Source: Serratia nevei (GTDB lineage Bacteria; Pseudomonadota; Gammaproteobacteria; Enterobacterales; Enterobacteriaceae). Taken from it: DNA of 64,000 nt. The notes below the pieces were generated by a model. The model was not told the DNA's origin and ran no database searches. It saw only the letters and a list, made by a program, of their open reading frames with translations. A program made the translations under genes and the position numbers. Shown here one piece after another: positions 9,812 to 20,141 of the stretch (positions within the stretch are counted from its first letter, which is position 1; the number at the start of each line of letters is the position of its first letter). The stretch lies in contig NZ_CP149940.1 of NCBI RefSeq assembly GCF_037948395.1, forward strand, positions 186,001 to 250,000. The letters are read 5' to 3'.

Positions 9812-10578
9812 GCGTTCAACCTTTGCTGCAGGTGGAGGGCCTGTCGATGCGTTTCGGCGGGCTGCTGGCGGTCAACAACGTGGCGTTGACGCTGAACGAA
9901 GGTGAAATCGTGTCGCTGATCGGCCCCAACGGCGCCGGTAAGACCACGGTGTTCAACTGCCTGACCGGTTTTTACCGCCCGACCGGCGGCACCATCAAAT
10001 TGCGCGATCGCCACCTGGAAGGGTTGGCGGGGCAGGCCATCGCCCGCATGGGGGTGGTGCGCACTTTCCAGCACGTGCGGCTGTTCCGTGAAATGACGGT
10101 GATCGAAAACCTGCTGGTGGCGCAGCATCAGCACCTGAAAAGCGGCGTGTTTGCCGGGTTGCTGAAAACCCCGGCCTTCCGCCGCGCCGAAGCCGAAGCG
10201 CTGGCGCGCGCGGCGGAGTGGCTGGAGCGCGTCGGCCTGCTGGAAATGGCCAACCGCTCGGCGGGCAACCTGGCCTATGGGCAGCAGCGGCGGCTGGAGA
10301 TCGCCCGCTGCATGGTGACCCGGCCGGAGCTGCTGATGCTGGATGAACCGGCCGCCGGCCTCAACCCGAAAGAGACCGACGAGCTGGATCACCTGATCGT
10401 CGAGCTGCGCGATCGGCATAAGGTATCGGTGCTGCTGATCGAGCACGACATGAAGCTGGTGATGGGCATTTCCGACCGCATTTACGTGGTGAATCAGGGC
10501 ACGCCGCTGGCGCAGGGCACACCGGCGGAGATCCGCAACAACCCGGACGTGATCCGGGCTTATTTGGGCGAAGAATAA
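9808..10578 (+). CDS. livG: Branched-chain amino acid ABC transporter ATPase LivG
   Basis: One of two ATPases that power LIV-I uptake. The 256-aa protein has Walker [10 protein letters not shown] near residues 38-46, a degenerate signature [12 protein letters not shown], Walker [14 protein letters not shown] and the H-loop IEHDMKLV. E. coli LivG is 255 aa. The ATG at 9808 overlaps the livM stop (ATGA) and has GGGGGAGCAGGC upstream. Longer in-frame starts lie wholly inside livM and are rejected. Confidence 0.98.
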   Translation: MSVQPLLQVEGLSMRFGGLLAVNNVALTLNEGEIVSLIGPNGAGKTTVFNCLTGFYRPTGGTIKLRDRHLEGLAGQAIARMGVVRTFQHVRLFREMTVIENLLVAQHQHLKSGVFAGLLKTPAFRRAEAEALARAAEWLERVGLLEMANRSAGNLAYGQQRRLEIARCMVTRPELLMLDEPAAGLNPKETDELDHLIVELRDRHKVSVLLIEHDMKLVMGISDRIYVVNQGTPLAQGTPAEIRNNPDVIRAYLGEE

Positions 10579-10579
10579 T

Positions 10580-11281
<702 letters not shown>

Positions 11282-11325
11282 TCCGCCCCCCTACGAATTA
11301 AAATAATCAGGTACGAGAAGAAGAA

Positions 11326-12513
11326 ATGAAGACAGAAGGGTTACTCGCGCAGCGCATCGTTAACGTAAAAAGTTCGGCCATCCGTGAATTGCTTAAACAC
11401 AGCAAGATGGAACACGTCATTTCGCTGGCGGGCGGCATCCCCTCTGATGCGCTGTTCGATTTCGAAGGATTGAGCATCGCCACCCAGCAGGCGATCACCG
11501 AACAGCCGAAAAGCGCGTTCCAGTATGGCCTGACCGAGGGCAGCCCGCTGCTGCGTGAGCGCATTTGCGCGCTGTGCGCCGAGCGCGGCGTCACCGCTGG
11601 CGCGGAAGAGGTGATGGTCACCGCCGGCTCGCAGCAGGCATTGGATTTGGTGATGCGCGCCATCGTCAACCCCGGCGACGTGTTCGTGGTGGAGCGCCCG
11701 ACCTACCTGGCGGCGCTGCAAACGTTGGAGCTGGCGGAAGCCAACATCATGTCGGTCTCGTCCGACAGCGACGGCATGGTGGTGGAAGAGCTGGCCGAGC
11801 TGCTGAAAACCCAGCGCATCAAGGGTGTGTACGTGGTGCCGAACTTCGGCAACCCCAGCGGCATCACCCTGAGCGCCGCGCGCCGCGAACTGCTGGTGAA
11901 GCTGGCCGCCGAACATAACTTCCTGATCATCGAAGACGATCCGTACGGCGAGCTGCGTTTTACCGAAGAGCGCCACCCGACGCTGCATCAGGTGTCACAG
12001 CGGGTGCTGGGCAACACCGACCACATCATCTATACCTCGACCTTCTCCAAGATCCTGGCGCCGGGCCTGCGGTTGGGCTGGGCGATCCTGCCGCCGTTCC
12101 TGCTGCATAAAGTGGCGATCATCAAGCAGGCGGCGGATCTGCACGCCAGCGCGCTGTCGCAGAGCATCGTCGAATGCTACCTCGGCCTGGGCCGCCTGCC
12201 GGCGCAGATCGACAAGATCCGCGCCGCCTACAAACAGAAGGGCGAGATCCTGGCCGGTTTGGTGGAGCAGGAGCTGGGCGACTACATCACCTTCGATAAG
12301 CCGAAGGGCGGCATGTTCCTGTGGGCGCGTTTCCGCCAGCCGTTCAACGCCACCGAATGGCTGAACGCTACCCTGCAGCAGGGCGTGGTGTTCGTGCCGG
12401 GGGAATACTTCTTCTCCGACAACCCGGATCGTTCGACCTTCCGCCTGTCGTTCGCCACCGCCACCGAACAGCAGATGCAGGAAGCGGTGGCGCGTCTGCG
12501 CCGTTCGCTGTAA
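11326..12513 (+). CDS. PLP-dependent aminotransferase, fold type I
   Basis: A 395-aa class I/II aminotransferase of the LysN/Aro8/MocR-catalytic-domain type. Visible active-site residues are the Tyr in FQYGLTEG (67), Asn176 in NFGNPSG, Asp204 and Tyr207 in EDDPYGE, the Schiff-base Lys242 in STFSKILAPGLRLGW with Arg249, and an Arg in FRLSFA near 374 that should hold the substrate carboxylate. It lacks the N-terminal GntR DNA-binding domain of MocR proteins. Its place 44 bp after livF suggests that it transaminates amino acids imported by Liv. That is inference, and 2-aminoadipate or aromatic amino acids are equally possible from family membership. Confidence 0.9.
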   Translation: MKTEGLLAQRIVNVKSSAIRELLKHSKMEHVISLAGGIPSDALFDFEGLSIATQQAITEQPKSAFQYGLTEGSPLLRERICALCAERGVTAGAEEVMVTAGSQQALDLVMRAIVNPGDVFVVERPTYLAALQTLELAEANIMSVSSDSDGMVVEELAELLKTQRIKGVYVVPNFGNPSGITLSAARRELLVKLAAEHNFLIIEDDPYGELRFTEERHPTLHQVSQRVLGNTDHIIYTSTFSKILAPGLRLGWAILPPFLLHKVAIIKQAADLHASALSQSIVECYLGLGRLPAQIDKIRAAYKQKGEILAGLVEQELGDYITFDKPKGGMFLWARFRQPFNATEWLNATLQQGVVFVPGEYFFSDNPDRSTFRLSFATATEQQMQEAVARLRRSL

Positions 12514-12576
12514 TCCTCGCGGCGGCGGAGCCCATGCCCGCCGCCGACATCAAACCGCCATCTTCACTTCACCTTG

Positions 12577-12616
12577 CCGTCATGTGGCTGTCATATAACG
12601 GTTATTTTTCTGTCAT
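12577..12616 (+). promoter_or_regulatory. Pho box array upstream of ugpB
   Basis: Four PhoB half-site units repeat with exact 11-bp spacing: CCGTCAT at 12577, CTGTCAT at 12588, CGGTTAT at 12599 and CTGTCAT at 12610. PhoB binds 7-bp repeats separated by 4 bp in tandem, so this is a double Pho box. It predicts induction of ugpBAECQ on phosphate starvation, as in E. coli. The rest of the 312-bp gap has no ORF I believe. Confidence 0.85.
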
Positions 12617-12825
12617 CCGCGCATGGCATGTTATCCCCCGTCATCTTTCGAGCCGCAGCGTTGTTGGCTGCCCGACTGCCCCCCTGTCACTTAGTTAGCT
12701 AAGCTCCAGGGTGCCAGCAGGTTGCCGCCTAGCTGCAACTCGAAAGCTATAGGGGGCACTCCCTCATCAAGAATTGATTCTTTTCGCTCACGCGCTTTTA
12801 CACCAGCTTTTTTCAGGAGTTAGGC

Positions 12826-14145
12826 ATGCTCACCTACGCTATTCGCAAAACCACGCTGTGCGTCGCGTTGACCCTGGCGGTCAGCACTCAGGCGCTGGCG
12901 GCGACCGAGATCCCGTTCTGGCATTCGATGGAAGGCGAACTGGGTAAGGAAGTGGATTCCCTGGCGGATCGCTTCAACCAGTCGCACAGCGACGTCAAGA
13001 TTGTGCCGGTTTATAAAGGCAACTACGAACAGAGCCTGGCGGCGGGCATCGCCGCTTACCGCTCCGGCAAGGCGCCGGCGATCCTGCAGGTTTACGAGGT
13101 GGGCACCGCCACCATGATGGCCAGCAAGGCCATCAAACCGGTCTACGAAGTGTTTAAAGAGGCCGGCATCAACTTCGACGAGTCGGTGTTCGTGCCGACG
13201 GTAGCCGGCTATTACACCGACAACAAGAGCGGCCATCTGCTGTCTCAGCCGTTCAACAGCTCCACGCCGGTGCTGTACTACAACAAAGACGCCTTCAAGA
13301 AGGCCGGCCTGAACCCGGACCAGCCGCCGAAAACCTGGCAGGAGCTGGCGGCGGATACCGCCAAGCTGCGTGAGGCCGGCATGAAGTGCGGCTACGCCAG
13401 CGGCTGGCAGGGCTGGATCCAGCTGGAGAACTTCAGCGCCTGGCACGGCGTGCCGTTCGCCAGCGAAAACAACGGGTTCGGCGGCACCAACGCCAAGCTG
13501 GAGTTCAACAAGCCGCTGCAGGTCAAGCACATCGAGCTGCTGGAGGCGATGAACAAGAAGGGCGATTTCACCTACTTCGGCCGCAAAGACGAATCCACCG
13601 AGAAGTTTTATAACGGCGACTGCGCCATCACCACCGCTTCTTCCGGTTCGCTGGCGGACATCAAGCACTACGCCAAATTCAACTACGGCGTCGGCATGAT
13701 GCCGTACGACGCTGACGCGAAAAACGCGCCGCAGAACGCCATCATCGGCGGGGCCAGCCTGTGGGTGATGAACGGCAAAGACGCCGCCACCTACAAGGGC
13801 GTGGCCGAGTTCCTGCAGTACCTGGCGCAGCCGGAAATCGCCGCCGAATGGCACCAGAAGACCGGCTATCTGCCGATCACCACCGCGGCTTACGATCTGA
13901 CCAAGCAGCAGGGCTTCTACGACAAGAACCCGGGTGCCGACGTCGCCACTCGCCAGATGCTGAACAAGCCGCCGTTGCCGTTCACCAAGGGCCTGCGCCT
14001 GGGCAACATGCCGCAGATCCGCAGCGTGGTGGATGAGGAACTGGAAGGCGTGTGGACCGGTAAGAAAACGCCTCAGCAGGCGTTGGACGCCGCCGTGCAG
14101 CGCGGTGACGTGCTGCTGCGGCGTTTCGAAGCATCAACCAAGTAA
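12826..14145 (+). CDS. ugpB: sn-Glycerol-3-phosphate ABC transporter, periplasmic binding protein
   Basis: UgpB binds glycerol-3-phosphate and glycerophosphodiesters in the periplasm. It is 439 aa (438 in E. coli), with a signal peptide 1-25 (cleavage after TQALA) and a mature start [19 protein letters not shown] typical of the family 1 solute-binding fold. Tryptophan-rich ligand-site segments are recognisable ([19 protein letters not shown]). It has an AGGAGTTAGGC ribosome site and is the first gene of the Pho-controlled ugp operon. Confidence 0.98.
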   Translation: MLTYAIRKTTLCVALTLAVSTQALAATEIPFWHSMEGELGKEVDSLADRFNQSHSDVKIVPVYKGNYEQSLAAGIAAYRSGKAPAILQVYEVGTATMMASKAIKPVYEVFKEAGINFDESVFVPTVAGYYTDNKSGHLLSQPFNSSTPVLYYNKDAFKKAGLNPDQPPKTWQELAADTAKLREAGMKCGYASGWQGWIQLENFSAWHGVPFASENNGFGGTNAKLEFNKPLQVKHIELLEAMNKKGDFTYFGRKDESTEKFYNGDCAITTASSGSLADIKHYAKFNYGVGMMPYDADAKNAPQNAIIGGASLWVMNGKDAATYKGVAEFLQYLAQPEIAAEWHQKTGYLPITTAAYDLTKQQGFYDKNPGADVATRQMLNKPPLPFTKGLRLGNMPQIRSVVDEELEGVWTGKKTPQQALDAAVQRGDVLLRRFEASTK

Positions 14146-14153
14146 CCCTGCGT

Positions 14154-14179
14154 CGCGGGCCCGTCCGATCGGGCTCGCG
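14154..14179 (+). promoter_or_regulatory. Intercistronic hairpin between ugpB and ugpA
   Basis: CGCGGGCCCG pairs with CGGGCTCGCG across the loop TCCGAT with one mismatch. No T-tract follows. As in liv, it lies directly after the binding-protein gene and probably stabilises or favours the ugpB part of the transcript. Confidence 0.6.
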
Positions 14180-14223
14180 TCTTCACGCCAATCCTTCCGT
14201 ACCCGATTAATGGTTTAACTGCT

Positions 14224-15111
14224 ATGTCATCTTCCCGTCCCGGTTTCGGCTGCAGCTGGTTGCCCTATGCGTTGGTGCTGCCGCAGCTGCTGATTACCGC
14301 CATCTTCTTTTTATGGCCCGCCGGCGAGGCGCTGTGGTATTCGGTGCAGAGCCTCGATCCGTTCGGCCTGTCCAGCCAGTTTGTTGGGCTGGATAACTTT
14401 AAGCAGCTGTTTCAGGATCCTTACTATCTCGACTCGTTCTACACCACGCTGATCTTCAGCTTCCTGGTGGCGGGCATCGGGCTGGCGGTGTCGCTGTTCT
14501 TCGCCGCGCTGGTGGACTACGTGCTGCGCGGCAGCCGCCTCTATCGCACGCTGATGATCCTGCCCTATGCGGTGGCACCGGCGGTGGCGGCGGTGCTGTG
14601 GATCTTTCTGTTCAACCCCGGCCTGGGGTTGATCACCCATTTCCTCAACGGGCTGGGCTATAACTGGAACCATGCGCAAAACAGCGGCCAGGCGATGTTC
14701 CTGGTGGTGCTGGCCTCGGTATGGCAGCAGATAAGCTATAACTTCCTGTTTTTCCTCGCGGCGCTGCAGTCGATCCCGCGCTCGCTGGTGGAGGCGGCGG
14801 CCATCGACGGCGCCGGCCCGGTGCGGCGTTTCTTCCATCTGGTGCTGCCGCTGATCGCGCCGGTGAGCTTCTTCCTGCTGGTGGTCAATCTGGTGTACGC
14901 CTTCTTCGATACCTTCCCGGTGATCGACGCCGCCACCGGCGGCGGGCCGGTGCAGTCCACCACCACGTTGATCTACAAGATCTACCGCGAAGGCTTCGCC
15001 GGATTGGATCTCTCCAGCTCTGCCGCGCAGTCGGTGATCCTGATGCTGCTGGTGATCGGCCTGACGGTGATCCAGTTCCGCTTTGTTGAACGTAAGGTGC
15101 GCTATCAATGA
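14224..15111 (+). CDS. ugpA: Glycerol-3-phosphate ABC transporter permease UgpA
   Basis: Inner-membrane permease of the Ugp importer, 295 aa as in E. coli. Six membrane helices are expected. The cytoplasmic EAA loop reads [21 protein letters not shown] near 190-210 and contacts UgpC. It is preceded by the ugpB hairpin and overlaps ugpE by 4 bp (ATGA). Confidence 0.98.
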   Translation: MSSSRPGFGCSWLPYALVLPQLLITAIFFLWPAGEALWYSVQSLDPFGLSSQFVGLDNFKQLFQDPYYLDSFYTTLIFSFLVAGIGLAVSLFFAALVDYVLRGSRLYRTLMILPYAVAPAVAAVLWIFLFNPGLGLITHFLNGLGYNWNHAQNSGQAMFLVVLASVWQQISYNFLFFLAALQSIPRSLVEAAAIDGAGPVRRFFHLVLPLIAPVSFFLLVVNLVYAFFDTFPVIDAATGGGPVQSTTTLIYKIYREGFAGLDLSSSAAQSVILMLLVIGLTVIQFRFVERKVRYQ

Positions 15112-15953
15112 TTGAGAATCGACGCGGGCTGGATATCTTCAGCCATGTGATGCTGATTATCGGCGTGCTGGTGGTGCTGTTCCCGCTGTACGTGGCCTTT
15201 GTCGCCGCCACGCTGGACGACAAGCAGGTGTTTCAGGTACCGATGACGCTGGTGCCCGGCGGCCACCTGTGGGAGAACATCCGCAATATCTGGCAGGGCG
15301 GCGTGGGCAACCTCAAGGTGCCGTTCTCGCTGCTGCTGCTGAACAGCGTGATCATGGCGCTGGCGATCACCTTCGGCAAAATTGCGGTGTCGGTGCTGTC
15401 GGCTTACGCCATCGTGTACTTCCGCTTTCCGCTGCGCAGCCTGTTCTTCTGGCTGATTTTCCTCACCCTGATGCTGCCGGTGGAGGTGCGTATTTTCCCG
15501 ACGGTGGAGGTGATCTCCAACCTCAACCTGCTGGACAGCTACACCGGCCTGACGTTGCCGCTGATGGCCTCGGCCACCGCGACCTTCCTGCTGCGCCAGT
15601 TCTTCATGACGCTGCCGGATGAGCTGCTGGAGGCGGCGCGCATCGACGGCGCCGGGCCGATGCGTTTCTTCTGGGACATCGTGCTGCCGCTGTCGAAAAC
15701 CAATCTGGCGGCGCTGTTCGTCATCACCTTTATCTACGGCTGGAACCAATACCTGTGGCCGATCCTGATCACCAGCGACGCCTCGATGGGCACCGCGGTG
15801 GCGGGCATCAAGAGCATGATCTCCACTTCCGGCGCGCCGACCCAGTGGAACCAGGTGATGGCGGCGATGATTCTGACTTTATTGCCACCGCTGGCGGTGG
15901 TGCTTCTGATGCAGCGCTGGTTTGTGCGCGGTCTGGTTGATAGCGAGAAATAA
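15108..15953 (+). CDS. ugpE: Glycerol-3-phosphate ABC transporter permease UgpE
   Basis: Second permease of the Ugp importer, 281 aa as in E. coli. The EAA motif is [21 protein letters not shown] near 171-191. The N-terminal helix ([22 protein letters not shown]) and the [15 protein letters not shown] segment are typical of CUT1-type permeases. It is coupled to ugpA by a 4-bp overlap, and ugpC follows after 5 bp. Confidence 0.98.
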   Translation: MIENRRGLDIFSHVMLIIGVLVVLFPLYVAFVAATLDDKQVFQVPMTLVPGGHLWENIRNIWQGGVGNLKVPFSLLLLNSVIMALAITFGKIAVSVLSAYAIVYFRFPLRSLFFWLIFLTLMLPVEVRIFPTVEVISNLNLLDSYTGLTLPLMASATATFLLRQFFMTLPDELLEAARIDGAGPMRFFWDIVLPLSKTNLAALFVITFIYGWNQYLWPILITSDASMGTAVAGIKSMISTSGAPTQWNQVMAAMILTLLPPLAVVLLMQRWFVRGLVDSEK

Positions 15954-15958
15954 CGACG

Positions 15959-17029
15959 ATGGCAGGATTAAAACTACAGGCGGTCACCAAGTCTTACGAC
16001 GGTAAAACGCCGGTGATCAAACAGATCGACCTCGATGTGGCGGACGGCGAATTCATCGTGATGGTCGGCCCGTCCGGCTGCGGCAAATCCACGCTGCTGC
16101 GTATGGTGGCCGGGCTGGAACGCACCACCAGCGGCGATATCTATATCGATACCCGGCGCGTGACCGATCTGGAGCCCAAGGATCGCGGCATCGCGATGGT
16201 GTTCCAGAACTACGCGCTCTATCCGCACATGAGCGTGTACGACAACATGGCCTACGGCCTCAAGATCCGCGGTTTCGGCAAGGATCATATCCGCCAGCGG
16301 GTGGAGGAGGCGGCGCGCATCCTGGAGCTGGAGCCGCTGCTCAAACGCAAACCGCGCGAGCTTTCCGGCGGCCAGCGCCAGCGCGTGGCGATGGGGCGCG
16401 CCATCGTGCGCGAACCGGCGGTATTCCTGTTCGATGAGCCGCTGTCCAACCTGGACGCCAAGCTGCGGGTGCAGATGCGCCTGGAGCTGCAACAGCTGCA
16501 TCGTCGTCTGAAAACCACCAGCCTGTACGTGACGCACGATCAGGTGGAGGCGATGACGCTGGCGCAGCGGGTCATCGTAATGAACAAGGGCGTGGCGGAA
16601 CAGATCGGCACCCCGAGCGAAGTGTATCAACGGCCGGCTTCGCTGTTTGTCGCGGGCTTTATCGGATCGCCAGCGATGAACCTCTTGCCCGGCACCCTCA
16701 GCGCCGACGGCGGCCAGCTGCTGCTGGCGGACGGCATGGCGCTGCCGTTGCCGGCGGCCAAACCGCAGTGGGCGGGGCGGCAGTTGACGTTGGGCATTCG
16801 GCCGGAGCATATTCAACTGGTGGCGCAAGGCCAGGGCGTGCCGCTGCAGCTGCAGACGCTGGAACTGCTGGGGGCCGACAACCTGGCGCACGGCCAGTGG
16901 GGCGGCCACGGGGTGATCGCGCGGCTGTCGCACGAAACCTTGCCGGCGGCGGGCTGTACGCTATATTTGCAGCTGCCTGCTCAGGCGCTGCACTTCTTTG
17001 ACACCCACAGCGGATTACGGATGGATTGA
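15959..17029 (+). CDS. ugpC: Glycerol-3-phosphate ABC transporter ATPase UgpC
   Basis: ATPase of the Ugp importer, 356 aa as in E. coli. Walker [10 protein letters not shown] is near 37-45, Q-loop [10 protein letters not shown], signature [13 protein letters not shown] and Walker [12 protein letters not shown]. The C-terminal about 120 residues form the OB-type (TOBE) regulatory domain found in MalK relatives, which in E. coli UgpC mediates phosphate inhibition. It overlaps ugpQ by 4 bp. Confidence 0.98.
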   Translation: MAGLKLQAVTKSYDGKTPVIKQIDLDVADGEFIVMVGPSGCGKSTLLRMVAGLERTTSGDIYIDTRRVTDLEPKDRGIAMVFQNYALYPHMSVYDNMAYGLKIRGFGKDHIRQRVEEAARILELEPLLKRKPRELSGGQRQRVAMGRAIVREPAVFLFDEPLSNLDAKLRVQMRLELQQLHRRLKTTSLYVTHDQVEAMTLAQRVIVMNKGVAEQIGTPSEVYQRPASLFVAGFIGSPAMNLLPGTLSADGGQLLLADGMALPLPAAKPQWAGRQLTLGIRPEHIQLVAQGQGVPLQLQTLELLGADNLAHGQWGGHGVIARLSHETLPAAGCTLYLQLPAQALHFFDTHSGLRMD

Positions 17030-17766
17030 TGACTAGACCCTGGCCTTACCCTCATATCGTTGCCCACCGCGGCGGCGGTTCTCTGGCGCCGGAAAACACC
17101 CTGGCGGCGATCGACGTCGGCGCGCGCCACGGCCACAAGATGATCGAGTTCGATGCCAAGCTGGCGCAGGACGGGCAAATTTTTCTGCTGCACGACGACA
17201 CGCTGGATCGCACCAGCAACGGTTGGGGCGTGGCGGGCGAGCTGCCGTGGGACAAACTGGTGCAGCTGGACGCCGGCAACTGGTACAGCTCGGCCTTCAA
17301 GGGCGAGCGGCTGCCGCTGTTGTCGGAGGTGGCGGAACGCTGCCAGGAACACGGCCTGATGGCCAATATCGAGATCAAGCCGACCACCGGCAGCGACGAT
17401 GAAACCGGCCGGGTGGTGGCGCTGGCGGCGCGGCTGCTGTGGCAAGGGCAGACCGATCCGCTGCTTTCCTCCTTCTCGGTAGAAGCGCTGGCGGCGGCGC
17501 AGCGCACCGTGCCGGATTTGCCGCGCGGCCTGCTGCTCGAGGACTGGGACGACAACTGGCGCGAGCTGACCGAACGCCTGGACTGCGTCTCGCTGCATAT
17601 CGATCACAAAGCGCTGACCGCCGAGCGGGTAAAAGCGTTGAAAGACGCCGGGCTGCGCATTCTGGTGTACACCGTCAACCAACCGGATCGCGCGCGCCTG
17701 CTGCTCGACTGGGGCGTTGACTGCATTTGCACCGACCGGATAGATTTGATCGGCCCGGATTTTTAA
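17026..17766 (+). CDS. ugpQ: Glycerophosphodiester phosphodiesterase, cytosolic
   Basis: UgpQ hydrolyses glycerophosphodiesters to glycerol-3-phosphate and an alcohol as they enter through Ugp. It is 246 aa (247 in E. coli). The GDPD signature is complete: [12 protein letters not shown] with the catalytic His, [32 protein letters not shown] in the metal site and VYTVNQPD near the end. There is no signal peptide, consistent with the cytosol. Last gene of the ugp operon, coupled to ugpC by a 4-bp overlap. Confidence 0.98.
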   Translation: MMTRPWPYPHIVAHRGGGSLAPENTLAAIDVGARHGHKMIEFDAKLAQDGQIFLLHDDTLDRTSNGWGVAGELPWDKLVQLDAGNWYSSAFKGERLPLLSEVAERCQEHGLMANIEIKPTTGSDDETGRVVALAARLLWQGQTDPLLSSFSVEALAAAQRTVPDLPRGLLLEDWDDNWRELTERLDCVSLHIDHKALTAERVKALKDAGLRILVYTVNQPDRARLLLDWGVDCICTDRIDLIGPDF

Positions 17767-17826
17767 TCCGGCACCGATGAATCCCGCGACGACAAGCCTT
17801 GCCGCCGCACCACCGGAAGGAATGCG

Positions 17827-18783
17827 ATGCCTGGCTTTATCCTGTCACTGTGGCACCAGATCGTGCTGTCTTTACCGCTGTTCGTCCTGATTGCGTTGGG
17901 TTATGGGCTGATTCGCTGGGGGAAATGGCCTGCCAGCATCACCGATGGCCTGACGCGCTTCGTGTTTTCCCTCGCCTTGCCCGCCATGCTGTTTCGCATG
18001 ATGTGCGACTTCTCGCAGCGCCCGGCGGTCGACGCCCGGCTGCTGATCGCGTTCTTCGGCAGTTGCCTGATCGTGTTTGTGCTTGGCCGCCTCGTCGCCC
18101 GGCATCTCTTCCGGCTGGATGGCGTCGCCGGATCGGTGTTTGCGCTGGGCGGTATTTTCTCCAATAACGTGATGCTCGGCTTGCCGATCGCCGGCGTGAT
18201 GCTGGGGGAGGCGGCGATCCCGTCGGTGGCGCTGGTGCTGGTGTTCAACGGCCTGATCCTGTGGACGCTGGTGACGGTGTCGATCGAATGGGCGCGCAAT
18301 GGTTCGCCGACGCTGAGCGGTTTCGTTAAAACCGCGCGTAGCGTGCTGACCAATCCGCTGATCGTCGGCATCTTGTCCGGCACCCTGTTCAGCCTGACCG
18401 GCCTGCCGCTGCCGGCCTTCGTCGATCGGCCGGTCAGCATGCTCGGCCAGGTGGCGGCGCCGCTGTCGCTGGTGGTGCTGGGCATGGGGCTTGCCGAGTA
18501 CCGCATCAGCGAAGGCTGGCAGCTGAGCAGCGCCATCTGCGTGCTGAAGTTGCTGGTGCAGCCGCTAGTGATTTGGCTGCTGGCCTGGATGATGGATCTG
18601 CCGCCGATGGAAACCCGCGTTGTGGTGCTGCTGGGGTCGATGGCGGTGGGGGTGAACGTCTACCTGATGTCGCGCCAGTTCAATACGCTCACCGGCCCGG
18701 CCGCCACCAGCCTGGTGATGTCCACCGTGCTGGCGGCGATCACCACGCCGCTGATCCTCACCGTTATGGGCGTGCGGGCGTAG
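17827..18783 (+). CDS. AEC family transporter
   Basis: A 318-aa inner-membrane protein of the auxin efflux carrier (AEC) family, with about ten helices. It shows the paired FxLxLPAMLF (near 52-62) and APLSLVVLGMGL (near 215-228) segments of the two inverted halves, and the conserved Asn and Pro in FSNNVMLGLPI. Bacterial members move small carboxylates such as malonate or malate. The substrate cannot be read from sequence. It begins 60 bp after ugpQ and could ride on the ugp transcript, though it is not part of ugp in E. coli. Its last 20 bp overlap the convergent yhhA. Confidence 0.9.
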   Translation: MPGFILSLWHQIVLSLPLFVLIALGYGLIRWGKWPASITDGLTRFVFSLALPAMLFRMMCDFSQRPAVDARLLIAFFGSCLIVFVLGRLVARHLFRLDGVAGSVFALGGIFSNNVMLGLPIAGVMLGEAAIPSVALVLVFNGLILWTLVTVSIEWARNGSPTLSGFVKTARSVLTNPLIVGILSGTLFSLTGLPLPAFVDRPVSMLGQVAAPLSLVVLGMGLAEYRISEGWQLSSAICVLKLLVQPLVIWLLAWMMDLPPMETRVVVLLGSMAVGVNVYLMSRQFNTLTGPAATSLVMSTVLAAITTPLILTVMGVRA

Positions 18784-19093
18784 CCGGCATCGGTGCCTGC
18801 GGCACCGCCGGCGCGGTGCGATTGAACGGATCGCGCGGCTGATTGCCATTAGGCAGCAGTTGCCCGCCGTTCGGCGTGGTTTGCATCAGCTGTTGCCGCT
18901 GATTGTCGAACTGCCGCTGTTGCTGCAGGCGGCGTTGGTCCATTTGCCGATTGTTCAACAGGCGCTGTTGCTGGGCCTGCTGGCTGCTTTGGTTGAGAAA
19001 CTGCTGCTGTGAACGCAGATCGGTTACGCCGTTGGCCGCCGCAGCCAGGCCGGGCAGCCACAGCAGGGCGAACAGGATGTGAGAAGTTTTCAT
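18764..19093 (-). CDS. yhhA: DUF2756 family secreted protein YhhA
   Basis: A 109-aa protein with a signal peptide (1-19, cleavage after GLAAA) and a glutamine-rich, low-complexity mature part full of QQQRL and RQ repeats, ending in a Pro/Ala tail. This matches E. coli YhhA (DUF2756), which also follows ugpQ. The function is unknown. It should be periplasmic and largely disordered or coiled-coil. It converges on the AEC gene, overlapping its stop by 20 bp. In E. coli the next gene is ggt. Here it is bioP. Confidence 0.88.
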   Translation of the reverse strand: MKTSHILFALLWLPGLAAAANGVTDLRSQQQFLNQSSQQAQQQRLLNNRQMDQRRLQQQRQFDNQRQQLMQTTPNGGQLLPNGNQPRDPFNRTAPAVPQAPMPATPARP

Positions 19094-19244
19094 GATGGTT
19101 ACCTCGCCTTTTTATTAAGCCTAACCCAGCGGTGAAATTTTGCCGGTAGTTTATCTTTTGTTCGGATGTAAACCGCCTTTTCACCAACGCGGTGCGCATC
19201 TTCCGTTACAATCGCCCTTTCGGTCTTTTTAGGGTGAACCCATC

Positions 19245-20105
19245 GTGCTGCTTTTGGTTATAACCACCATTCTGTGGGCATTTTCTTTCAGCCTGATTGG
19301 CGAGTACCTGGCGGGCCACGTCGACAGCGGATTCTCGGCGCTGGTGCGCATCGGGCTGGCGGCGCTGGTGTTTCTGCCGTTTCTGCGTTGGCGCAACATC
19401 AAACTCAAGGTGATCCTGCTGTATATGCTGGTGGGCGCCTTCCAGTTGGGCATCATGTACCTGTTCAGCTTCCGCGCCTATCTGTACCTGACGGTGCCGG
19501 AATTCCTGCTGTTCACCGTGCTGACGCCGCTGTACATCACGCTGATCTACGACTTGCTGAGCGGCCGACGCCTGCGTTGGGGCTATGTCTTCAGCGCGTT
19601 GCTGGCGGTGCTGGGCGCGGCGATTATCCGTTATCACCAGCTGAGTGAGCATTTCTGGTGGGGGCTGCTGTTGGTGCAGGCGGCGAATATCAGCTTCGCC
19701 ATCGGCATGGTCGGCTATAAGCGCCTGATGGAAGTGCACCCCTTGCCGCAGCACACCGCATTTTCCTGGTTCTACCTGGGGGCGGCGGCGGTGGCGGTGG
19801 TGGCCTGGTTCCTGTGGGGCAATCCGCAGCAGCTGCCGACCACCAATCTGCAGTGGGGCGTGCTGATCTGGCTGGGCGTGGTGGCGTCGGGGCTGGGCTA
19901 CTTCATGTGGAACTACGGCGCGACGCAGGTGGATGCCGGCACGCTCGGCATCATGAACAATATGCATGTGCCGGCCGGTTTGTTGGTCAACCTGGCCATC
20001 TGGCAACAGCAGCCGCACTGGCCGAGCTTTATCATCGGCGGGGCGGTGATCGTCGCTTCGCTGTGGGTGCATCGCCGCTGGGTGGCGCCGAAACAGCTCG
20101 GCTAA
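19245..20105 (+). CDS. bioP: Biotin transporter BioP (YigM), EamA family
   Basis: A ten-helix EamA/DMT protein of 286 aa. E. coli YigM is a high-affinity biotin importer, and the sequences agree closely as I recall them (ITTILWAFSFS at the start, FMWNYGATQVDAGTLGIMNN near 220-240). The start is a GTG at 19245 behind AGGGTGAAC. It aligns residue for residue with the E. coli start. The C-terminal tail is about 13 residues shorter. The neighbour metR is the same as in E. coli. Confidence 0.93.
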   Translation: MLLLVITTILWAFSFSLIGEYLAGHVDSGFSALVRIGLAALVFLPFLRWRNIKLKVILLYMLVGAFQLGIMYLFSFRAYLYLTVPEFLLFTVLTPLYITLIYDLLSGRRLRWGYVFSALLAVLGAAIIRYHQLSEHFWWGLLLVQAANISFAIGMVGYKRLMEVHPLPQHTAFSWFYLGAAAVAVVAWFLWGNPQQLPTTNLQWGVLIWLGVVASGLGYFMWNYGATQVDAGTLGIMNNMHVPAGLLVNLAIWQQQPHWPSFIIGGAVIVASLWVHRRWVAPKQLG

Positions 20106-20110
20106 GCGGG

Positions 20111-20136
20111 CGGGCCACCCCGGTCCGGGGGGCCCG
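20111..20136. terminator. GC-rich hairpin between bioP and metR
   Basis: CGGGCCACCCCGG pairs with CCGGGGGGCCCG around a single T, with one bulge. It sits between the convergent bioP and metR stops but has no clear T-tract on either strand, so termination is only probable. Confidence 0.5.
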
Positions 20137-20141
20137 AAAGT

